A DNA stretch of 64,000 bases, from positions 1 to 64,000 of the forward strand of contig PDRY01000024.1 in NCBI GenBank assembly GCA_002748265.1, written 5' to 3'. The notes under the pieces are model-generated. The model ran no database searches. It saw only the letters and a program-made list of their open reading frames with translations, and had not been told where the DNA came from. Position numbers and translations under genes: made by a program. Within the stretch, counting starts at the first letter, position 1. Every line of letters starts with the position of its first letter. The stretch comes from Rhodobacterales bacterium (GTDB lineage Bacteria; Pseudomonadota; Alphaproteobacteria; Rhodobacterales; Rhodobacteraceae). This document shows, piece after piece, positions 51,739-61,265 of the stretch.

Positions 51739-52302
51739 TCACAAGTCGCGACCTTGCGCCTGTCGCTCTAACGCCTTGCCCAGGCGCGGCAATCGGGCCT
51801 TCTTCATCAGCGCGCGCAACGTCCAGTCCTGCCCGGTGCCCAGTGCGGCGCGGGCGCGGACCTCTTCGGCCAGAGCCGCCATCAGCTCGGGCGCCGCCTC
51901 AGCAAAGCCCAGAAGCAGCCCGTCGGGATCGGCGCGACTCAGCCCCTCTTCGGCCAGCACATTTCGGGGAAAATCGCGGGCGTTCATGGTGACAATGACA
52001 TCGGCGCTACAGCCGATGGCACAGGCGAGAACGTGGACATCCGCCGGATCGGGCAGCCAGAGCCGCTGCTCCAGACCCTGCGGTATGCTCGCCATACCTT
52101 GGGGTATGCGCGCATTCAGGCTTTCCGCCACCAGCCGCTCGCGGGCCTCTGCTTCTGCTCCGTCGCGACCCGCTGCGCGCACCCATTCTTCGATGATCCG
52201 CGCGGACCACCGCGCCTCATAGAGCCCGGCCTGCGCGGCGCCGACCAAAAGCTCCCGCATCACCGTCGGGTAGAGCACACAAGCATCCAGAACAGCGCGC
52301 AT
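51739..52302 (-). CDS. PIN-domain protein (RSP_2648-like family)
   Basis: A 187-residue PIN-fold protein. The N-terminal acidic motif is LDACVLYP at residues 5-12, then LPDPADVHVLACAI near residue 84 and VTMNARDFPRNVL near residue 103 supply the other conserved acidic residues for a metal-dependent nuclease. It matches a Rhodobacterales family annotated as RSP_2648 family PIN-domain protein. There is no adjacent antitoxin-like gene: upstream 52303-52351 is too short. So a VapC-type toxin role is not supported, and a solitary RNase is more likely. Confidence 0.85.
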   Translation of the reverse strand: MRAVLDACVLYPTVMRELLVGAAQAGLYEARWSARIIEEWVRAAGRDGAEAEARERLVAESLNARIPQGMASIPQGLEQRLWLPDPADVHVLACAIGCSADVIVTMNARDFPRNVLAEEGLSRADPDGLLLGFAEAAPELMAALAEEVRARAALGTGQDWTLRALMKKARLPRLGKALERQAQGRDL

Positions 52303-52351
52303 TCTCTCCCTTTCCTCGTGATCCGAAATCCTGCGGAGATCTACCCGCCGC

Positions 52352-53572
52352 CTATAGTGCGAATGTCAGCGCCTTGAGATACCCGCTCTCGGCCAATTGC
52401 GGATGCACCGGGTGATCGGGCCCCGCATAGCCGGTGCGGATCAGGGCCGGACTTCGCCCTGCCCGTCCAATCCCGCGCAGACAGGCATTGCGGAACTTAT
52501 CAAGTGTCGCAGCATGCGAGCATGAGCACAGCGTCAGAACGCCGCCCTCCGCGACCAGCTCCGCGCCCATCTTCGCGACTTTCTCATAGGCACGCAGGCC
52601 TGCCGTCAGAGCAGGTTTGGCCGGTGCGAAAGCGGGCGGGTCGCAGATCACCAGATCAAAGCGTGCCCCTTCATCGCGCAGCGCCGTCATCTGCGCAAAG
52701 GCATCGCCCTTGCGCGTGGTGAACCGCTCCGCCACGCCGCCCGCCCGAGCGCCCTGCTCCGCCAGATCAAGCGCGGCGGCGCTGCCATCGACGGCCATGG
52801 CGTGCTCCGCCCCGCCCGCAAGCGCGGCGAGGGCAAAGCCACCGACATGGGAAAACATATCGAGCACCCGCGCCCCGTGCGCCATGCGGGCGACAAAGGC
52901 GTGATTGGGCCGCTGGTCATAGAAGAGCCCCGTCTTCTGCCCCCCGGTCAGATCGGCCATATAGGTCGCGCCGTTCATCGGCACCGGCACAGGGCCGTCC
53001 GGCGCGGCGCCCAGCAGCACCTCCTGCATCTCGGGCAGGCCCTCAAGGGACCGGCCCCGGCCCGATCCGTTGGCAATGATGGTGGTGACGCCGGTCACCT
53101 CGGCAAGGGCGTCGGCCAGCACCTGCAGCCGAAGATCGGCCCAGGCCGCATTGGGCTGGATCACCGCCGTGTCGCCAAAGCGGTCGATGATGACCCCCGG
53201 AAGGCCATCGGCCTCGGCGTGGATCAAGCGGTAAAACGGCGCATCGAACAGCCGCTCCCGCAAGGTCAGGGCCTTGCGCAGCCGGGCCGCGAACCATCCG
53301 TGATCGACGGCGGCACCCGGATCGCGGTCCAGCATACGGGCCATCATCTTGGATCCCGGCGACACCGCAGCCAGCCCCAGCTCCTGGCGCTCCGCATCCT
53401 GCACCACGGCGAGCGATCCGGGCGCAAGCGCCTTGGTCCGGCGGTCAGTTACCAGTTCATTGTCGTAGATCCACGGAAACCCCCACCGGATACGGCGGGG
53501 GTCTGCATTGGGGCGCAGCCGGATCACCGGGCGCTGCGCAGGATCGGCGGGGGTATGGGGCGCATCAGTCAT
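52352..53572 (-). CDS. SAM-dependent rRNA (cytosine-C5) methyltransferase, RlmI-like
   Basis: A 406-residue protein with an N-terminal PUA domain (VIRLRPNADPRRIRWGFPWIYDNEL at residues 16-40) and a RlmI-type methyltransferase. DRFGDTAVIQPNAAW near residue 131 is the central RlmI segment. SAM-binding motif I is VLDMFSHVGGFALAALAGG near residue 234, and the LVICDPPAFAPAK motif near residue 307 holds the Asp-Pro-Pro. TLCSCSH near residue 347 includes the catalytic cysteine pattern. RlmI methylates C1962 of 23S rRNA in E. coli; the specific site here is an inference. Confidence 0.88.
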   Translation of the reverse strand: MTDAPHTPADPAQRPVIRLRPNADPRRIRWGFPWIYDNELVTDRRTKALAPGSLAVVQDAERQELGLAAVSPGSKMMARMLDRDPGAAVDHGWFAARLRKALTLRERLFDAPFYRLIHAEADGLPGVIIDRFGDTAVIQPNAAWADLRLQVLADALAEVTGVTTIIANGSGRGRSLEGLPEMQEVLLGAAPDGPVPVPMNGATYMADLTGGQKTGLFYDQRPNHAFVARMAHGARVLDMFSHVGGFALAALAGGAEHAMAVDGSAAALDLAEQGARAGGVAERFTTRKGDAFAQMTALRDEGARFDLVICDPPAFAPAKPALTAGLRAYEKVAKMGAELVAEGGVLTLCSCSHAATLDKFRNACLRGIGRAGRSPALIRTGYAGPDHPVHPQLAESGYLKALTFAL

Positions 53573-53614
53573 GCGCCCTCCTATCTCAGCCCGACGCGCG
53601 CGGGAAGAGCGCGA

Positions 53615-54244
53615 TCAGTTGGACGCGACCGCAACAGGCTGCGGCGCCCCGCCCAGCTCTTGCAAGATCACATAGGCCAACTGGTCCGTAATCCGCACCT
53701 TCTGGGTCTGGCCCATGCGGTCCGCCGCAATCGCAGCCTCGCCGCCAAGCCCCGGGAAGGAGGCATCGACCTCGCGCGGGCCGTCGATCACCTGCCCGGT
53801 TTCAGCGTCGCGCACCGTCAGGTTGAACTTGATCGAATGGGTGCCGCCAACAGAATAGCGGGTCTTTTCGGTCAGGCAGTGGAACCGCGTGATCTGCACA
53901 TCGGCCACTGCCGCCCGGCCCTCGTTCAGGGGCGAGACACCGCGCGCCATCGCGTCGCTGACTATGGCGTGGATCTGCTGGAACCGGTCCCCGATCGGGT
54001 CACCGCGCCACACGATATCGGCCAGCGGGTAGTAGCGATTCGCCTCGCTCACCTTCAGGCCGGGCAGGAAGCTCACGCGCACATCCTGCACGTCAAGCGG
54101 CGTGATCTGGGCAGGCGCGACGGCACCGGCGCTCAGCGGTTCGCCGTCAAAGGGCACGCCGCGCGTGGCCGGGCCATGGGACGCCGCGCACCCTGCGGCA
54201 ATGGACACTGCGGCCAGGGCCGCGAACCGGATCATACGGGACAT
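53615..54244 (-). CDS. putative lipoprotein (DUF6778-like)
   Basis: A 209-residue predicted lipoprotein. The N-terminal signal MSRMIRFAALAAVSIAAGC ends in a lipobox (IAAGC, cysteine at residue 19). The mature part is about 190 residues with two further cysteines or fewer, and contains SVGGTHSIKFNLTVRDAETGQVIDGP, a beta-rich region resembling other Rhodobacterales envelope lipoproteins. Function is not known. It is divergent from edd. Confidence 0.75.
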   Translation of the reverse strand: MSRMIRFAALAAVSIAAGCAASHGPATRGVPFDGEPLSAGAVAPAQITPLDVQDVRVSFLPGLKVSEANRYYPLADIVWRGDPIGDRFQQIHAIVSDAMARGVSPLNEGRAAVADVQITRFHCLTEKTRYSVGGTHSIKFNLTVRDAETGQVIDGPREVDASFPGLGGEAAIAADRMGQTQKVRITDQLAYVILQELGGAPQPVAVASN

Positions 54245-54316
54245 GGGTCATCCTTTCTGGACGGTATCTTTGGCTTTAACTTTGAGCGATGAATGTGGCT
54301 AAAAATTGCTCGGACC

Positions 54317-54334
54317 GGATCGCTTTTGCGATCC
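54317..54334. other. 7-bp hairpin upstream of edd
   Basis: GGATCGC-TTTT-GCGATCC, a perfect stem with a four-T loop, centred 30 bp before the edd -35. No T-tract follows on either strand. Confidence 0.5.
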
Positions 54335-54355
54335 CGGCGCACCGACCCACAGCAG

Positions 54356-54384
54356 TTGTTAGCGATAACGATCCCTGCTAGACT
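54356..54384 (+). promoter_or_regulatory. edd promoter with overlapping CceR-like operator
   Basis: TTGTTA (54356-54361) and TAGACT (54379-54384) form a -35/-10 pair with 17-nt spacing, ending 26 nt before the edd ATG. TGTTAGCGATAACG (54357-54370) covers the -35 and part of the spacer and matches TGTTA-N-CG-N-TAACA at all but the last position. This is the form recalled for the LacI-type regulator CceR of Rhodobacterales, which controls the ED pathway and gap. Confidence 0.68.
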
Positions 54385-54410
54385 GCGCCACACGCCAGCC
54401 GGAGCCCGCC

Positions 54411-56219
54411 ATGACCTTGAACCCCACTCTTCGTGCCGTCACCGACCGGATCGTGAAACGGTCAAGCGACCGGAGGGCGCGCTACCTTAAGCAGATCGAG
54501 GCTGCGATCGCACAGGGCCCGGCGCGCGCCCATCTGACCTGCGGCAACCAAGCCCACGCCTATGCCGCGATGCCGGATAAGGATACTCTGGCAGCGGGCC
54601 GCGCACCGCATCTGGGGATCGTCACCGCCTATAATGACATGCTCTCTGCGCATCAGCCCTTTGAGTCCTTCCCTGCCCTAATCCGCGACACAGCGCGCGC
54701 AGCGGGCGCAAGCGCACAGGTCGCAGGCGGCGTGCCCGCCATGTGCGATGGCGTCACGCAAGGCCAGCCGGGGATGGAGCTGTCTCTCTTTTCGCGCGAC
54801 GTGATCGCCATGGCCGCGACCATCGCGCTCAGCCACAATACCTTCGACGCCGCGCTTTACCTGGGCGTGTGTGACAAGATCGTGCCGGGCCTTGTGATGG
54901 CTGCCGCGACCTTCGGACACCTGCCCGCGCTGTTCCTGCCTGCGGGGCCCATGACCTCTGGCCTGCCAAATGACGAAAAGGCGCGCGTGCGCCAGCAATT
55001 CGCCAAGGGCGAGGTGGACCGCGCCGCCCTGATGGAGGCCGAGATGGCCTCCTATCACGGACCCGGCACCTGCACCTTCTACGGCACCGCCAATTCCAAC
55101 CAGATGCTGATGGAGTTCATGGGGCTGCACCTGCCCGGCGCCAGCTTCGTGAACCCGAACACCCCGCTGCGCGACGCCCTGACCGTCGCCGGAACCGAAC
55201 GCGCCCTGGCCATCACCGCGCTTGGCAACGATTTCTCCCCCGCCGCACAGGTGCTGTCCGAAAAGGCCTTCGTGAACGGGATCGTTGGGCTGATGGCCAC
55301 GGGCGGCTCCACGAACCTCGTCCTGCACCTTCCCGCCATGGCCCGCGCCGCCGGGATCACGCTCGATCTGCAGGATTTCGCGGAGCTGTCCGAGATCACC
55401 CCCCTGCTCGCCAAGGTCTATCCCAACGGGCTCGCTGATGTGAATCACTTCCACGCTGCCGGGGGGCTGGGCTTCATGATCGGGGAACTGCTTGGGGCGG
55501 GCCTTCTGCACGAAGATGTGCACACCGTCGCGGGTCCGGGCCTTGCGCGCTACACGCAAGAGCCCAAACTGTCAGATGGGCGCGTCACCTACACCGACGG
55601 CCCGCGCGAGAGCCTCAACGACAAGATCCTGCGCCCGGTCTCCAGCCCGATCCAGCCCAAGGGCGGGCTGGCGCAGCTGGACGGCAATCTGGGGCGCGGG
55701 GTCATCAAGGTCTCGGCCGTGGCGCCCGAGCGGCACATCATCGAAGCCCCGGCTAGAGTGTTCCACGACCAAGGCAGCGTCAAAGCCGCCTTCCGCGCCG
55801 GAGAGTTCACATCCGACACCGTGATCGTCGTGCGCTTCCAGGGTCCCAAGGCCAACGGCATGCCCGAACTGCACGGGCTCACCCCGATCCTGTCGGTGCT
55901 TCAGGATCAGGGCCTGCGCGTGGCGCTTGTCACCGATGGCCGCATGTCGGGCGCCTCGGGCAAAGTGCCCGCCGCGATCCACATCGCCCCCGAAGCCGCC
56001 GCCGAAGGGCCGCTGGCCAAGGTCCAGGACGGCGACGTGATCCGGCTGGACGCCACCAATGGCACGCTGACCTGCCTTGCCGATCTGACAAGCCGCGACG
56101 CCGCATCCCCCGATCTGAGTGCCTCTCACAGCGGTCTGGGCCGCGAGCTCTTCGCCAATTTCCGCGCCGCTGTGTCAGACAGCACCACCGGCGCCTCGCC
56201 CCTCTTCTCTTTTGAATAA
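54411..56219 (+). CDS. edd: 6-phosphogluconate dehydratase
   Basis: A 602-residue Entner-Doudoroff dehydratase of the IlvD/Edd family with a [4Fe-4S] cluster. [17 protein letters not shown] near residue 70, [23 protein letters not shown] near residue 106, [10 protein letters not shown] near residue 154 with the second cluster cysteine, and [10 protein letters not shown] near residue 179 are all intact; [16 protein letters not shown] near residue 296 holds the third cysteine-like region replaced as in Edd. It converts 6-phosphogluconate to KDPG. It starts after a CceR-like site and is followed by eda. Confidence 0.95.
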   Translation: MTLNPTLRAVTDRIVKRSSDRRARYLKQIEAAIAQGPARAHLTCGNQAHAYAAMPDKDTLAAGRAPHLGIVTAYNDMLSAHQPFESFPALIRDTARAAGASAQVAGGVPAMCDGVTQGQPGMELSLFSRDVIAMAATIALSHNTFDAALYLGVCDKIVPGLVMAAATFGHLPALFLPAGPMTSGLPNDEKARVRQQFAKGEVDRAALMEAEMASYHGPGTCTFYGTANSNQMLMEFMGLHLPGASFVNPNTPLRDALTVAGTERALAITALGNDFSPAAQVLSEKAFVNGIVGLMATGGSTNLVLHLPAMARAAGITLDLQDFAELSEITPLLAKVYPNGLADVNHFHAAGGLGFMIGELLGAGLLHEDVHTVAGPGLARYTQEPKLSDGRVTYTDGPRESLNDKILRPVSSPIQPKGGLAQLDGNLGRGVIKVSAVAPERHIIEAPARVFHDQGSVKAAFRAGEFTSDTVIVVRFQGPKANGMPELHGLTPILSVLQDQGLRVALVTDGRMSGASGKVPAAIHIAPEAAAEGPLAKVQDGDVIRLDATNGTLTCLADLTSRDAASPDLSASHSGLGRELFANFRAAVSDSTTGASPLFSFE

Positions 56220-56220
56220 A

Positions 56221-56253
56221 TACCTCGGGGGTGTGGGGGCAGAGCCCCCACGC
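56221..56253. repeat. intergenic palindromic repeat of Rhodobacteraceae type
   Basis: TACCTCGGGGG followed by a hairpin (GTGGGGGC at 56233-56240, loop AGA, GCCCCCAC at 56244-56251, extended by one or two pairs). The same 'TACCTCGGGGGTG-TGGGGGC' block is a frequent intergenic element in Rhodobacteraceae genomes as far as I recall. Only one copy is in the window, between edd and eda. Confidence 0.6.
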
Positions 56254-56276
56254 CTCGCCCCATCAGGAGCCCGACC

Positions 56277-56918
56277 ATGACCCCGCAAGACGCCTCGCTA
56301 GAAACCGCGCGCCTGTGTGCGCTCGCCCCGGTGATCCCGGTGCTGGTGGTCGAAGACGCGGCGACCGCCCGCCCGTTGGCCGAGGCGCTCGTCGCCGGGG
56401 GGCTGCCGGTGCTGGAAGTGACCTTGCGCACAAAAGCCGCGCTCGATGCGATTGCGCAGATGGCCGAGGTCGAAGGAGGCGTGGTCGGCGCGGGCACGCT
56501 GCTGACCCCGCAAGACGTGCGGGCCGCGAAAGCCGCTGGCGCGCGGTTCGGCGTCGCCCCCGGTGCGACCGACCGGCTGCTGGACGCCTGCGAGGCCGAA
56601 GACCTGCCCCTCCTGCCCGGCGCCGCCACCGCCAGCGAGGCCATGCGCCTGCTCGAGCGCGGCTACAGCGTGCAGAAATTCTTCCCGGCGGAAGCCTCGG
56701 GCGGGGCGCCCGCGCTCAAGGCGATCGGCGCCCCGATCCCGCAGGTCACCTTCTGCCCCACCGGGGGCGTGTCGCCTGCAAACGCTAAGGACTATCTATC
56801 CCTGCCCAATGTCATGTGCTGCGGCGGGAGCTGGGTCACGCCGCGCGATCTGGTGGAGCGTGGCGACTGGGCCGGGATCGAAGCCCTTGCCGCCGCCGCG
56901 AGCGCTCTGCGCGGCTAA
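56277..56918 (+). CDS. eda: 2-dehydro-3-deoxyphosphogluconate aldolase
   Basis: A 213-residue class I (Schiff-base) KDPG aldolase. VIPVLVVEDAATARPLAEAL near residue 19, VLEVTLRTKAALDAI near residue 44 with the catalytic Glu, VGAGTLLTPQDV near residue 69, and KFFPAEASGG near residue 133 with the Schiff-base lysine are visible. VTFCPTGGVSPANAKDYL near residue 157 holds the phosphate-binding glycine-rich loop. It produces pyruvate and glyceraldehyde-3-phosphate. It is 57 nt after edd, the gap holding a hairpin repeat. Confidence 0.95.
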   Translation: MTPQDASLETARLCALAPVIPVLVVEDAATARPLAEALVAGGLPVLEVTLRTKAALDAIAQMAEVEGGVVGAGTLLTPQDVRAAKAAGARFGVAPGATDRLLDACEAEDLPLLPGAATASEAMRLLERGYSVQKFFPAEASGGAPALKAIGAPIPQVTFCPTGGVSPANAKDYLSLPNVMCCGGSWVTPRDLVERGDWAGIEALAAAASALRG

Positions 56919-56934
56919 GGCCGGATGAGCGGCG

Positions 56935-57201
56935 CTAGTCCCTCCGGGACCGGCGGCGCGGACGCTGCGTGGGGGCCCGAGGCACCGCGCTTTCCCTAAG
57001 CACGTCGGTCATCGGATGATCGGGGTGCAGCGGCTCAAAATGAGCGAGGAGCGCCGCAGCGTCTGCTGGCAGATCGTCGCTGGTCGCGCCGAGCGCCCAA
57101 TCGAAAAAGATCGCCCGGCACTCCACGGCGGACAGGCCCTCCATACGGTAGGCCTCATGGATCAGACCGCGCGGATCGGCGGGGTGGTCAGAGCGGGCCA
57201 T
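56935..57201 (-). CDS. small conserved hypothetical protein downstream of glnE
   Basis: An 88-residue protein starting MARSDHPADPRGLIHEAYRM, 2 nt after the glnE stop, so translationally coupled. RMEGLSAVECRAIFFDWALG forms a helical segment, and the C terminus is arginine-rich (RAPTQRPRRRSRRD). No known function. It is a typical small conserved protein at this position in Rhodobacterales, though I cannot name a family with certainty. Confidence 0.7.
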   Translation of the reverse strand: MARSDHPADPRGLIHEAYRMEGLSAVECRAIFFDWALGATSDDLPADAAALLAHFEPLHPDHPMTDVLRESAVPRAPTQRPRRRSRRD

Positions 57202-57203
57202 GA

Positions 57204-59975
57204 CTATGCCTCCGACAGCAGTGCAGTGATGGCGGCATCCGCCGCTTCGGCGGTGGCCGAGATCTTGCGCTCCGCCGCCGCCATATCGTCTGCCCCAAGG
57301 ACACGGCACAGCAGCGCCTGCGCGCCCGCCCCCAAGGCCTGCGGATCAAGCGGCGCCTCACCGACGAGCAGCTTTCCGGTGATCTGCAGGTCCCAAAACA
57401 GAGCCGCTGCGGCCTCCAGCCGCGCCGCGCCGTCTGCGTCGATCTTCGCCGCTTCGGCTCCCGCTGCGATCTGCCCGGAGGCGGCCCGTGCGGGCGCTCC
57501 GGCGCGCAGGGCGAGGCTCTGCGCCGCCAGCTCCACGTCCTGAAGCCGCCCCGGCCCCAGCTTCGCCGACCACGGCCCGGCGGGCCCTTTCGCATCGCGG
57601 ATCTTTTGGCGCATCTCGGCCAGATCGGCGCGCACTTTGTCCTCCTGGCCTTTACGGCGCAGAAGGCCCTCGCGGAAGGCATTGAAATCCTGCGCCAGAT
57701 CGTCGGCCCCAGCCACAACGCGGGCGCGCGTCAGCGCGAGATGCTCCCAGGTCCAGGCCCCGTTTTCCTGATAGGTCTGGAAACCGGCCCAAGGCGTTGC
57801 CACCGGCCCGCCGCGCCCCGAAGGCCGAAGCCGCATGTCCACCTCGTAGAGCTGCCCCTGCGCCATCCGGGCCGAAAGCGCAGTGATCAGCGCCTGGGTG
57901 AGCCGCGCGTAATAGGGCCGCACGGCAAGCGAACGCGGGCCCTCGCTCATCTCGGCGTCGTCGGCATCATAAAGCAAGATCAGGTCCAGATCGCTTTCCG
58001 AATGGATGCGCCCGGCCCCGATCGACCCCATGCCCAGCACAATCGCGCCCTTGCCCGGTAGCGGGCCGTGCTTGCGGGCGAACTCCTCCACGACGACGGG
58101 CCAAAGCGCCCGGATCACGGCCCCGGCCAGCTCCGCATGGTGGCGCCCAGCCTCATCACCGCTCACCGCGCCTTGCATCAGGTGCACACCGGTGCGGAAG
58201 CGCCATTCCTTCTGCCAGCGGCGCGCCGTGTCCAGCTTGGCCTCGTAGTCGGGCGCCTTGCCCAGCAGGCCCAGCAGATCGTCATGCAGCCGCGCCTCGC
58301 CCGGCCATGGGGCGAAGAAATCTCCACCGATCACCGCATCAAGCACTGCGGAATGCGCGCCCAGATAGCGGGCCAGCTCGGGCGAGGTGGTGCAGATATC
58401 CGCCATCAGGTCGAGCAGCGGCGGGTTCGCATCAAAGAGCGAAAACACCTGCACCCCGGCGGGCAGCCCCGCGAGGAACGCATCGAACGCCTTGAGCGCG
58501 CCTTCGGGATCCGACGCCCCGTCCAGCCGCGCGAGGATCTTGGGTCTAAGCCGGTTGAAGATCTCCACCGCGCGGTTTGAGCGCAGAGCGGGATAGGACA
58601 GCCAGCCATCCAGAACACCTTCGTCGAACTTGTGCGGGGCCGGATCGGGCGCCGCATCCGGGGCAAAAAAGTCTTCGGTCTTCGCGTGGACCTCTTCGAG
58701 CCGCGCGTGCAGCTCGGCCTCAAGCCCCGCGCGGTCGCGCCCCATGAAGGCCGCCAGCCGGTCAAAGCCCTCATCCGATCCCGGAAGCTTCTGGGTCTGG
58801 GCGTCCTGCACCATCTGCAACCGGTGCTCCACCTCGCGGTGGAACCGGTAGTGATCGGTCAGGGTCGCCGCCAGATCGGACGCCACCCACCCCGCATCGG
58901 CCAATCGCGCCAGCCCGTCCACCGTGCCGCGCACGCGCAAGGACTCGTCGCGCCCGCCCGCGATCAACTGGCGGGTCTGGGTGAAGAACTCGATCTCGCG
59001 GATGCCGCCGCGCCCCAGCTTCATATCATGCCCGGGCAGCGTGATCGCACCGCCCAGCCCCTTATGTTCGCGGATGCGCAGACGCATGGTGTGGGCGTCC
59101 TCGATGGCGGCGAAATCCAGATGCTTGCGCCAGACGAAGGGCGTCAGCGTCTTGAGGAACCGCTCCCCGGCGGCGATATCGCCGGCACAGGCGCGGGCCT
59201 TGATATAGGCGGCGCGCTCCCAGGTGCGGCCCATGCTCTCATAGTAGCTCTCCGCCCCCGCCATGGGCACGCAGACCGGGGTCACGGACGGATCGGGCCG
59301 CAGCCGCAGGTCGGTCCGGAACACATAGCCCTCGCCGGTGACATCCCCGATCAGAGCGGCCATCTGTCGGGTCGCCTTGATCAACCCGGCCCGCGCCTCA
59401 AGATAGTCATCCGTGCTGTAGCGGGTTTCATCGAACAGGCAGATCAGGTCGATGTCAGAGCTGTAGTTCAGCTCAAACGCCCCGCCCTTGCCCATGGCAA
59501 GCGCCACCATCCCGGCGCCGGTCTCAGTGTCTTCTTCCGTCATGCCGGGCAGCTTGCCGCGCCCGATCAAGGCCCCCACGGACACGCGGATCGCGGTCTG
59601 TGTGGCGGCATCGGCCAGCCGGGTCAGCGCGCCGGTGACGTCCTCCAGGGCCCACACGCCCCCCAGATCCATCAACCCCGCCAGCAGCGCCACCCGTCGC
59701 TTGGCCTGCCGCAGCCCGCTGGCCGCCGTCTTGCCATCCAGCCGCGCGAGCTCTGCCAGCACGGCGGACAGCGCCGCCTCAGGATCATCGAGCGCGGCGA
59801 TCAGCCAATCGGTTTCCTTCTCCGCCAGTCCGGCCAGATAGGGGCTGCATCCCGCTGCGCCCGCGATCACGCCGCGAAGCTCGGGCGCCAGATCGCCAAA
59901 CCGGGCGGCCACCTCGGCGCCACGGGCAGCATCGAAGGGATCGGGCGAGCGGGTGAGTCGGGAGGCTGTCGTCAT
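57204..59975 (-). CDS. glnE: bifunctional glutamine-synthetase adenylyltransferase/deadenylase
   Basis: A 923-residue GlnE that adds and removes AMP on glutamine synthetase in response to PII. The N-terminal deadenylase nucleotidyltransferase domain holds LNYSSDIDLICLFDE near residue 170 (the two-aspartate DxD motif). The C-terminal adenylyltransferase domain holds GRIHSESDLDLILLYD near residue 650. Start MTTASRLTRSPDPFDA at 59975 is chosen over an in-frame ATG at 60125, which would add 50 residues of low complexity. Confidence 0.94.
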   Translation of the reverse strand: MTTASRLTRSPDPFDAARGAEVAARFGDLAPELRGVIAGAAGCSPYLAGLAEKETDWLIAALDDPEAALSAVLAELARLDGKTAASGLRQAKRRVALLAGLMDLGGVWALEDVTGALTRLADAATQTAIRVSVGALIGRGKLPGMTEEDTETGAGMVALAMGKGGAFELNYSSDIDLICLFDETRYSTDDYLEARAGLIKATRQMAALIGDVTGEGYVFRTDLRLRPDPSVTPVCVPMAGAESYYESMGRTWERAAYIKARACAGDIAAGERFLKTLTPFVWRKHLDFAAIEDAHTMRLRIREHKGLGGAITLPGHDMKLGRGGIREIEFFTQTRQLIAGGRDESLRVRGTVDGLARLADAGWVASDLAATLTDHYRFHREVEHRLQMVQDAQTQKLPGSDEGFDRLAAFMGRDRAGLEAELHARLEEVHAKTEDFFAPDAAPDPAPHKFDEGVLDGWLSYPALRSNRAVEIFNRLRPKILARLDGASDPEGALKAFDAFLAGLPAGVQVFSLFDANPPLLDLMADICTTSPELARYLGAHSAVLDAVIGGDFFAPWPGEARLHDDLLGLLGKAPDYEAKLDTARRWQKEWRFRTGVHLMQGAVSGDEAGRHHAELAGAVIRALWPVVVEEFARKHGPLPGKGAIVLGMGSIGAGRIHSESDLDLILLYDADDAEMSEGPRSLAVRPYYARLTQALITALSARMAQGQLYEVDMRLRPSGRGGPVATPWAGFQTYQENGAWTWEHLALTRARVVAGADDLAQDFNAFREGLLRRKGQEDKVRADLAEMRQKIRDAKGPAGPWSAKLGPGRLQDVELAAQSLALRAGAPARAASGQIAAGAEAAKIDADGAARLEAAAALFWDLQITGKLLVGEAPLDPQALGAGAQALLCRVLGADDMAAAERKISATAEAADAAITALLSEA

Positions 59976-60167
59976 GACCGCAACAGTGGCCGCGCCGCCT
60001 TGCGGCGTCAATCGCGCCGCGGGACTGGATTTCGCCCTGTCCGGATCTTTTGGCGCCAGTCCCCGAAGTGAAGCGCGCCGAACACTCAAGAGGCGGCGCC
60101 CTCTCGGGGGGGGGGCGGGAGACAACGCCCCCGCACGTAGCCGCCGAACGCGGCGAACCCTTTCAGA

Positions 60168-61169
60168 TCACAGGAACTTCGCCATCTCGCGCGCTGTGTC
60201 GATCATCCGGTTGGAGAAGCCCCACTCATTGTCATACCAGGTCAGGATGCGGCACATATCGCCTTCCATAACCCGGGTCTGGTCGGTGGCAAAGATCGAC
60301 GAGCGCGGGTCGTGGTTGAAATCGCTGCTCACCAGCTTCCAGTCGGTCACGCCCAAAATACCCTTGAGCGCCCCGTCAGCGGCGGCATGGATGGCGCCGT
60401 TGATTTCCTCGACCGAGGTCGCGCGACCAGCCTCGAAGGTCAGGTCCACGCAGGACACGTTCGGGGTCGGCACCCGGATCGCCACGCCGTCGAGCTTGCC
60501 CGCCAGATGCGGGAGCACCAGCCCGGTGGCCGCAGCAGCCCCGGTGGAGGTTGGGATCATGTTCTGCGCCGCCGCACGGCCGCGATAGAGATCCTTGTGC
60601 AGCGTATCCAGTGTCGGCTGATCGCCCGTATAGGCGTGCACCGTGGTCATGAAGCCTCGCTTGATCCCGATCAGATCGTCCAGCACCTTCGCCACCGGCG
60701 CCAGGCAGTTCGTCGTGCAGGACGCATTGGACACCACGATATCGTCGCCGGTCAGCTCGTCATGGTTCACACCGAAGACGATCGTGCGATCCACCCCTTT
60801 GCCGGGCGCCGAGATCAGAACGCGGCTCGATCCGTTCTCCAGATGCGCCTGGCACTGCTCCTTGGAGCGGAACACGCCGGTGCACTCCATGACGATATCG
60901 ACATCGCCCCAGGGCAGATCCGCAGGATCGCGCAGCGCGGTGCAGCGGATCGGCCCGCGCCCAACGTCGATCCAGTCGGCGCCGGTCGTCACCTCACCGT
61001 CATAGCGGCCATGCACCGTGTCAAAGCGGAACAGATGTGCGTTGCTTTCGACCGGGCCCAGATCGTTGATGGCGATGACCTCGATATCCTCGTGCCCATG
61101 CTCCATCACGGCCCGCAGCACATTGCGCCCGATCCGGCCAAACCCATTGATTGCGACTTTGATCGTCAT
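60168..61169 (-). CDS. gap: glyceraldehyde-3-phosphate dehydrogenase, NAD-type
   Basis: A 333-residue type I GAPDH. The nucleotide-binding start [18 protein letters not shown] and the catalytic [17 protein letters not shown] (active cysteine near residue 151) are intact, followed by [11 protein letters not shown] with the catalytic His region. Residue 36 is Asp in AINDLGPV, consistent with NAD preference. It lies 97 nt downstream of the small ORF and has its own CceR-like site upstream. A long run of G (60106-60115) lies beyond its stop. Confidence 0.93.
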   Translation of the reverse strand: MTIKVAINGFGRIGRNVLRAVMEHGHEDIEVIAINDLGPVESNAHLFRFDTVHGRYDGEVTTGADWIDVGRGPIRCTALRDPADLPWGDVDIVMECTGVFRSKEQCQAHLENGSSRVLISAPGKGVDRTIVFGVNHDELTGDDIVVSNASCTTNCLAPVAKVLDDLIGIKRGFMTTVHAYTGDQPTLDTLHKDLYRGRAAAQNMIPTSTGAAAATGLVLPHLAGKLDGVAIRVPTPNVSCVDLTFEAGRATSVEEINGAIHAAADGALKGILGVTDWKLVSSDFNHDPRSSIFATDQTRVMEGDMCRILTWYDNEWGFSNRMIDTAREMAKFL

Positions 61170-61210
61170 GGCGATTCTCCCCTCAAACGGTCGAATAGGA
61201 CTGGAAATCG

Positions 61211-61224
61211 TGTTGGCGCTAACG
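61211..61224. promoter_or_regulatory. CceR-like operator before gap
   Basis: TGTTGGCGCTAACG resembles the edd operator (TGTTAGCGATAACG) and the motif TGTTA-N-CG-N-TAACA, with two deviations. It lies 42 bp upstream of the gap start codon. A weaker half-site GATAACG (61230-61236) follows. Confidence 0.62.
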
Positions 61225-61265
61225 TCGCCGATAACGCGCCCATCATCAAGAGCGCAAAAGCCCTC

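Noticed and set aside
51739-52302. VapBC toxin-antitoxin system
   Set aside because: No small antitoxin gene lies next to the PIN gene on either side.
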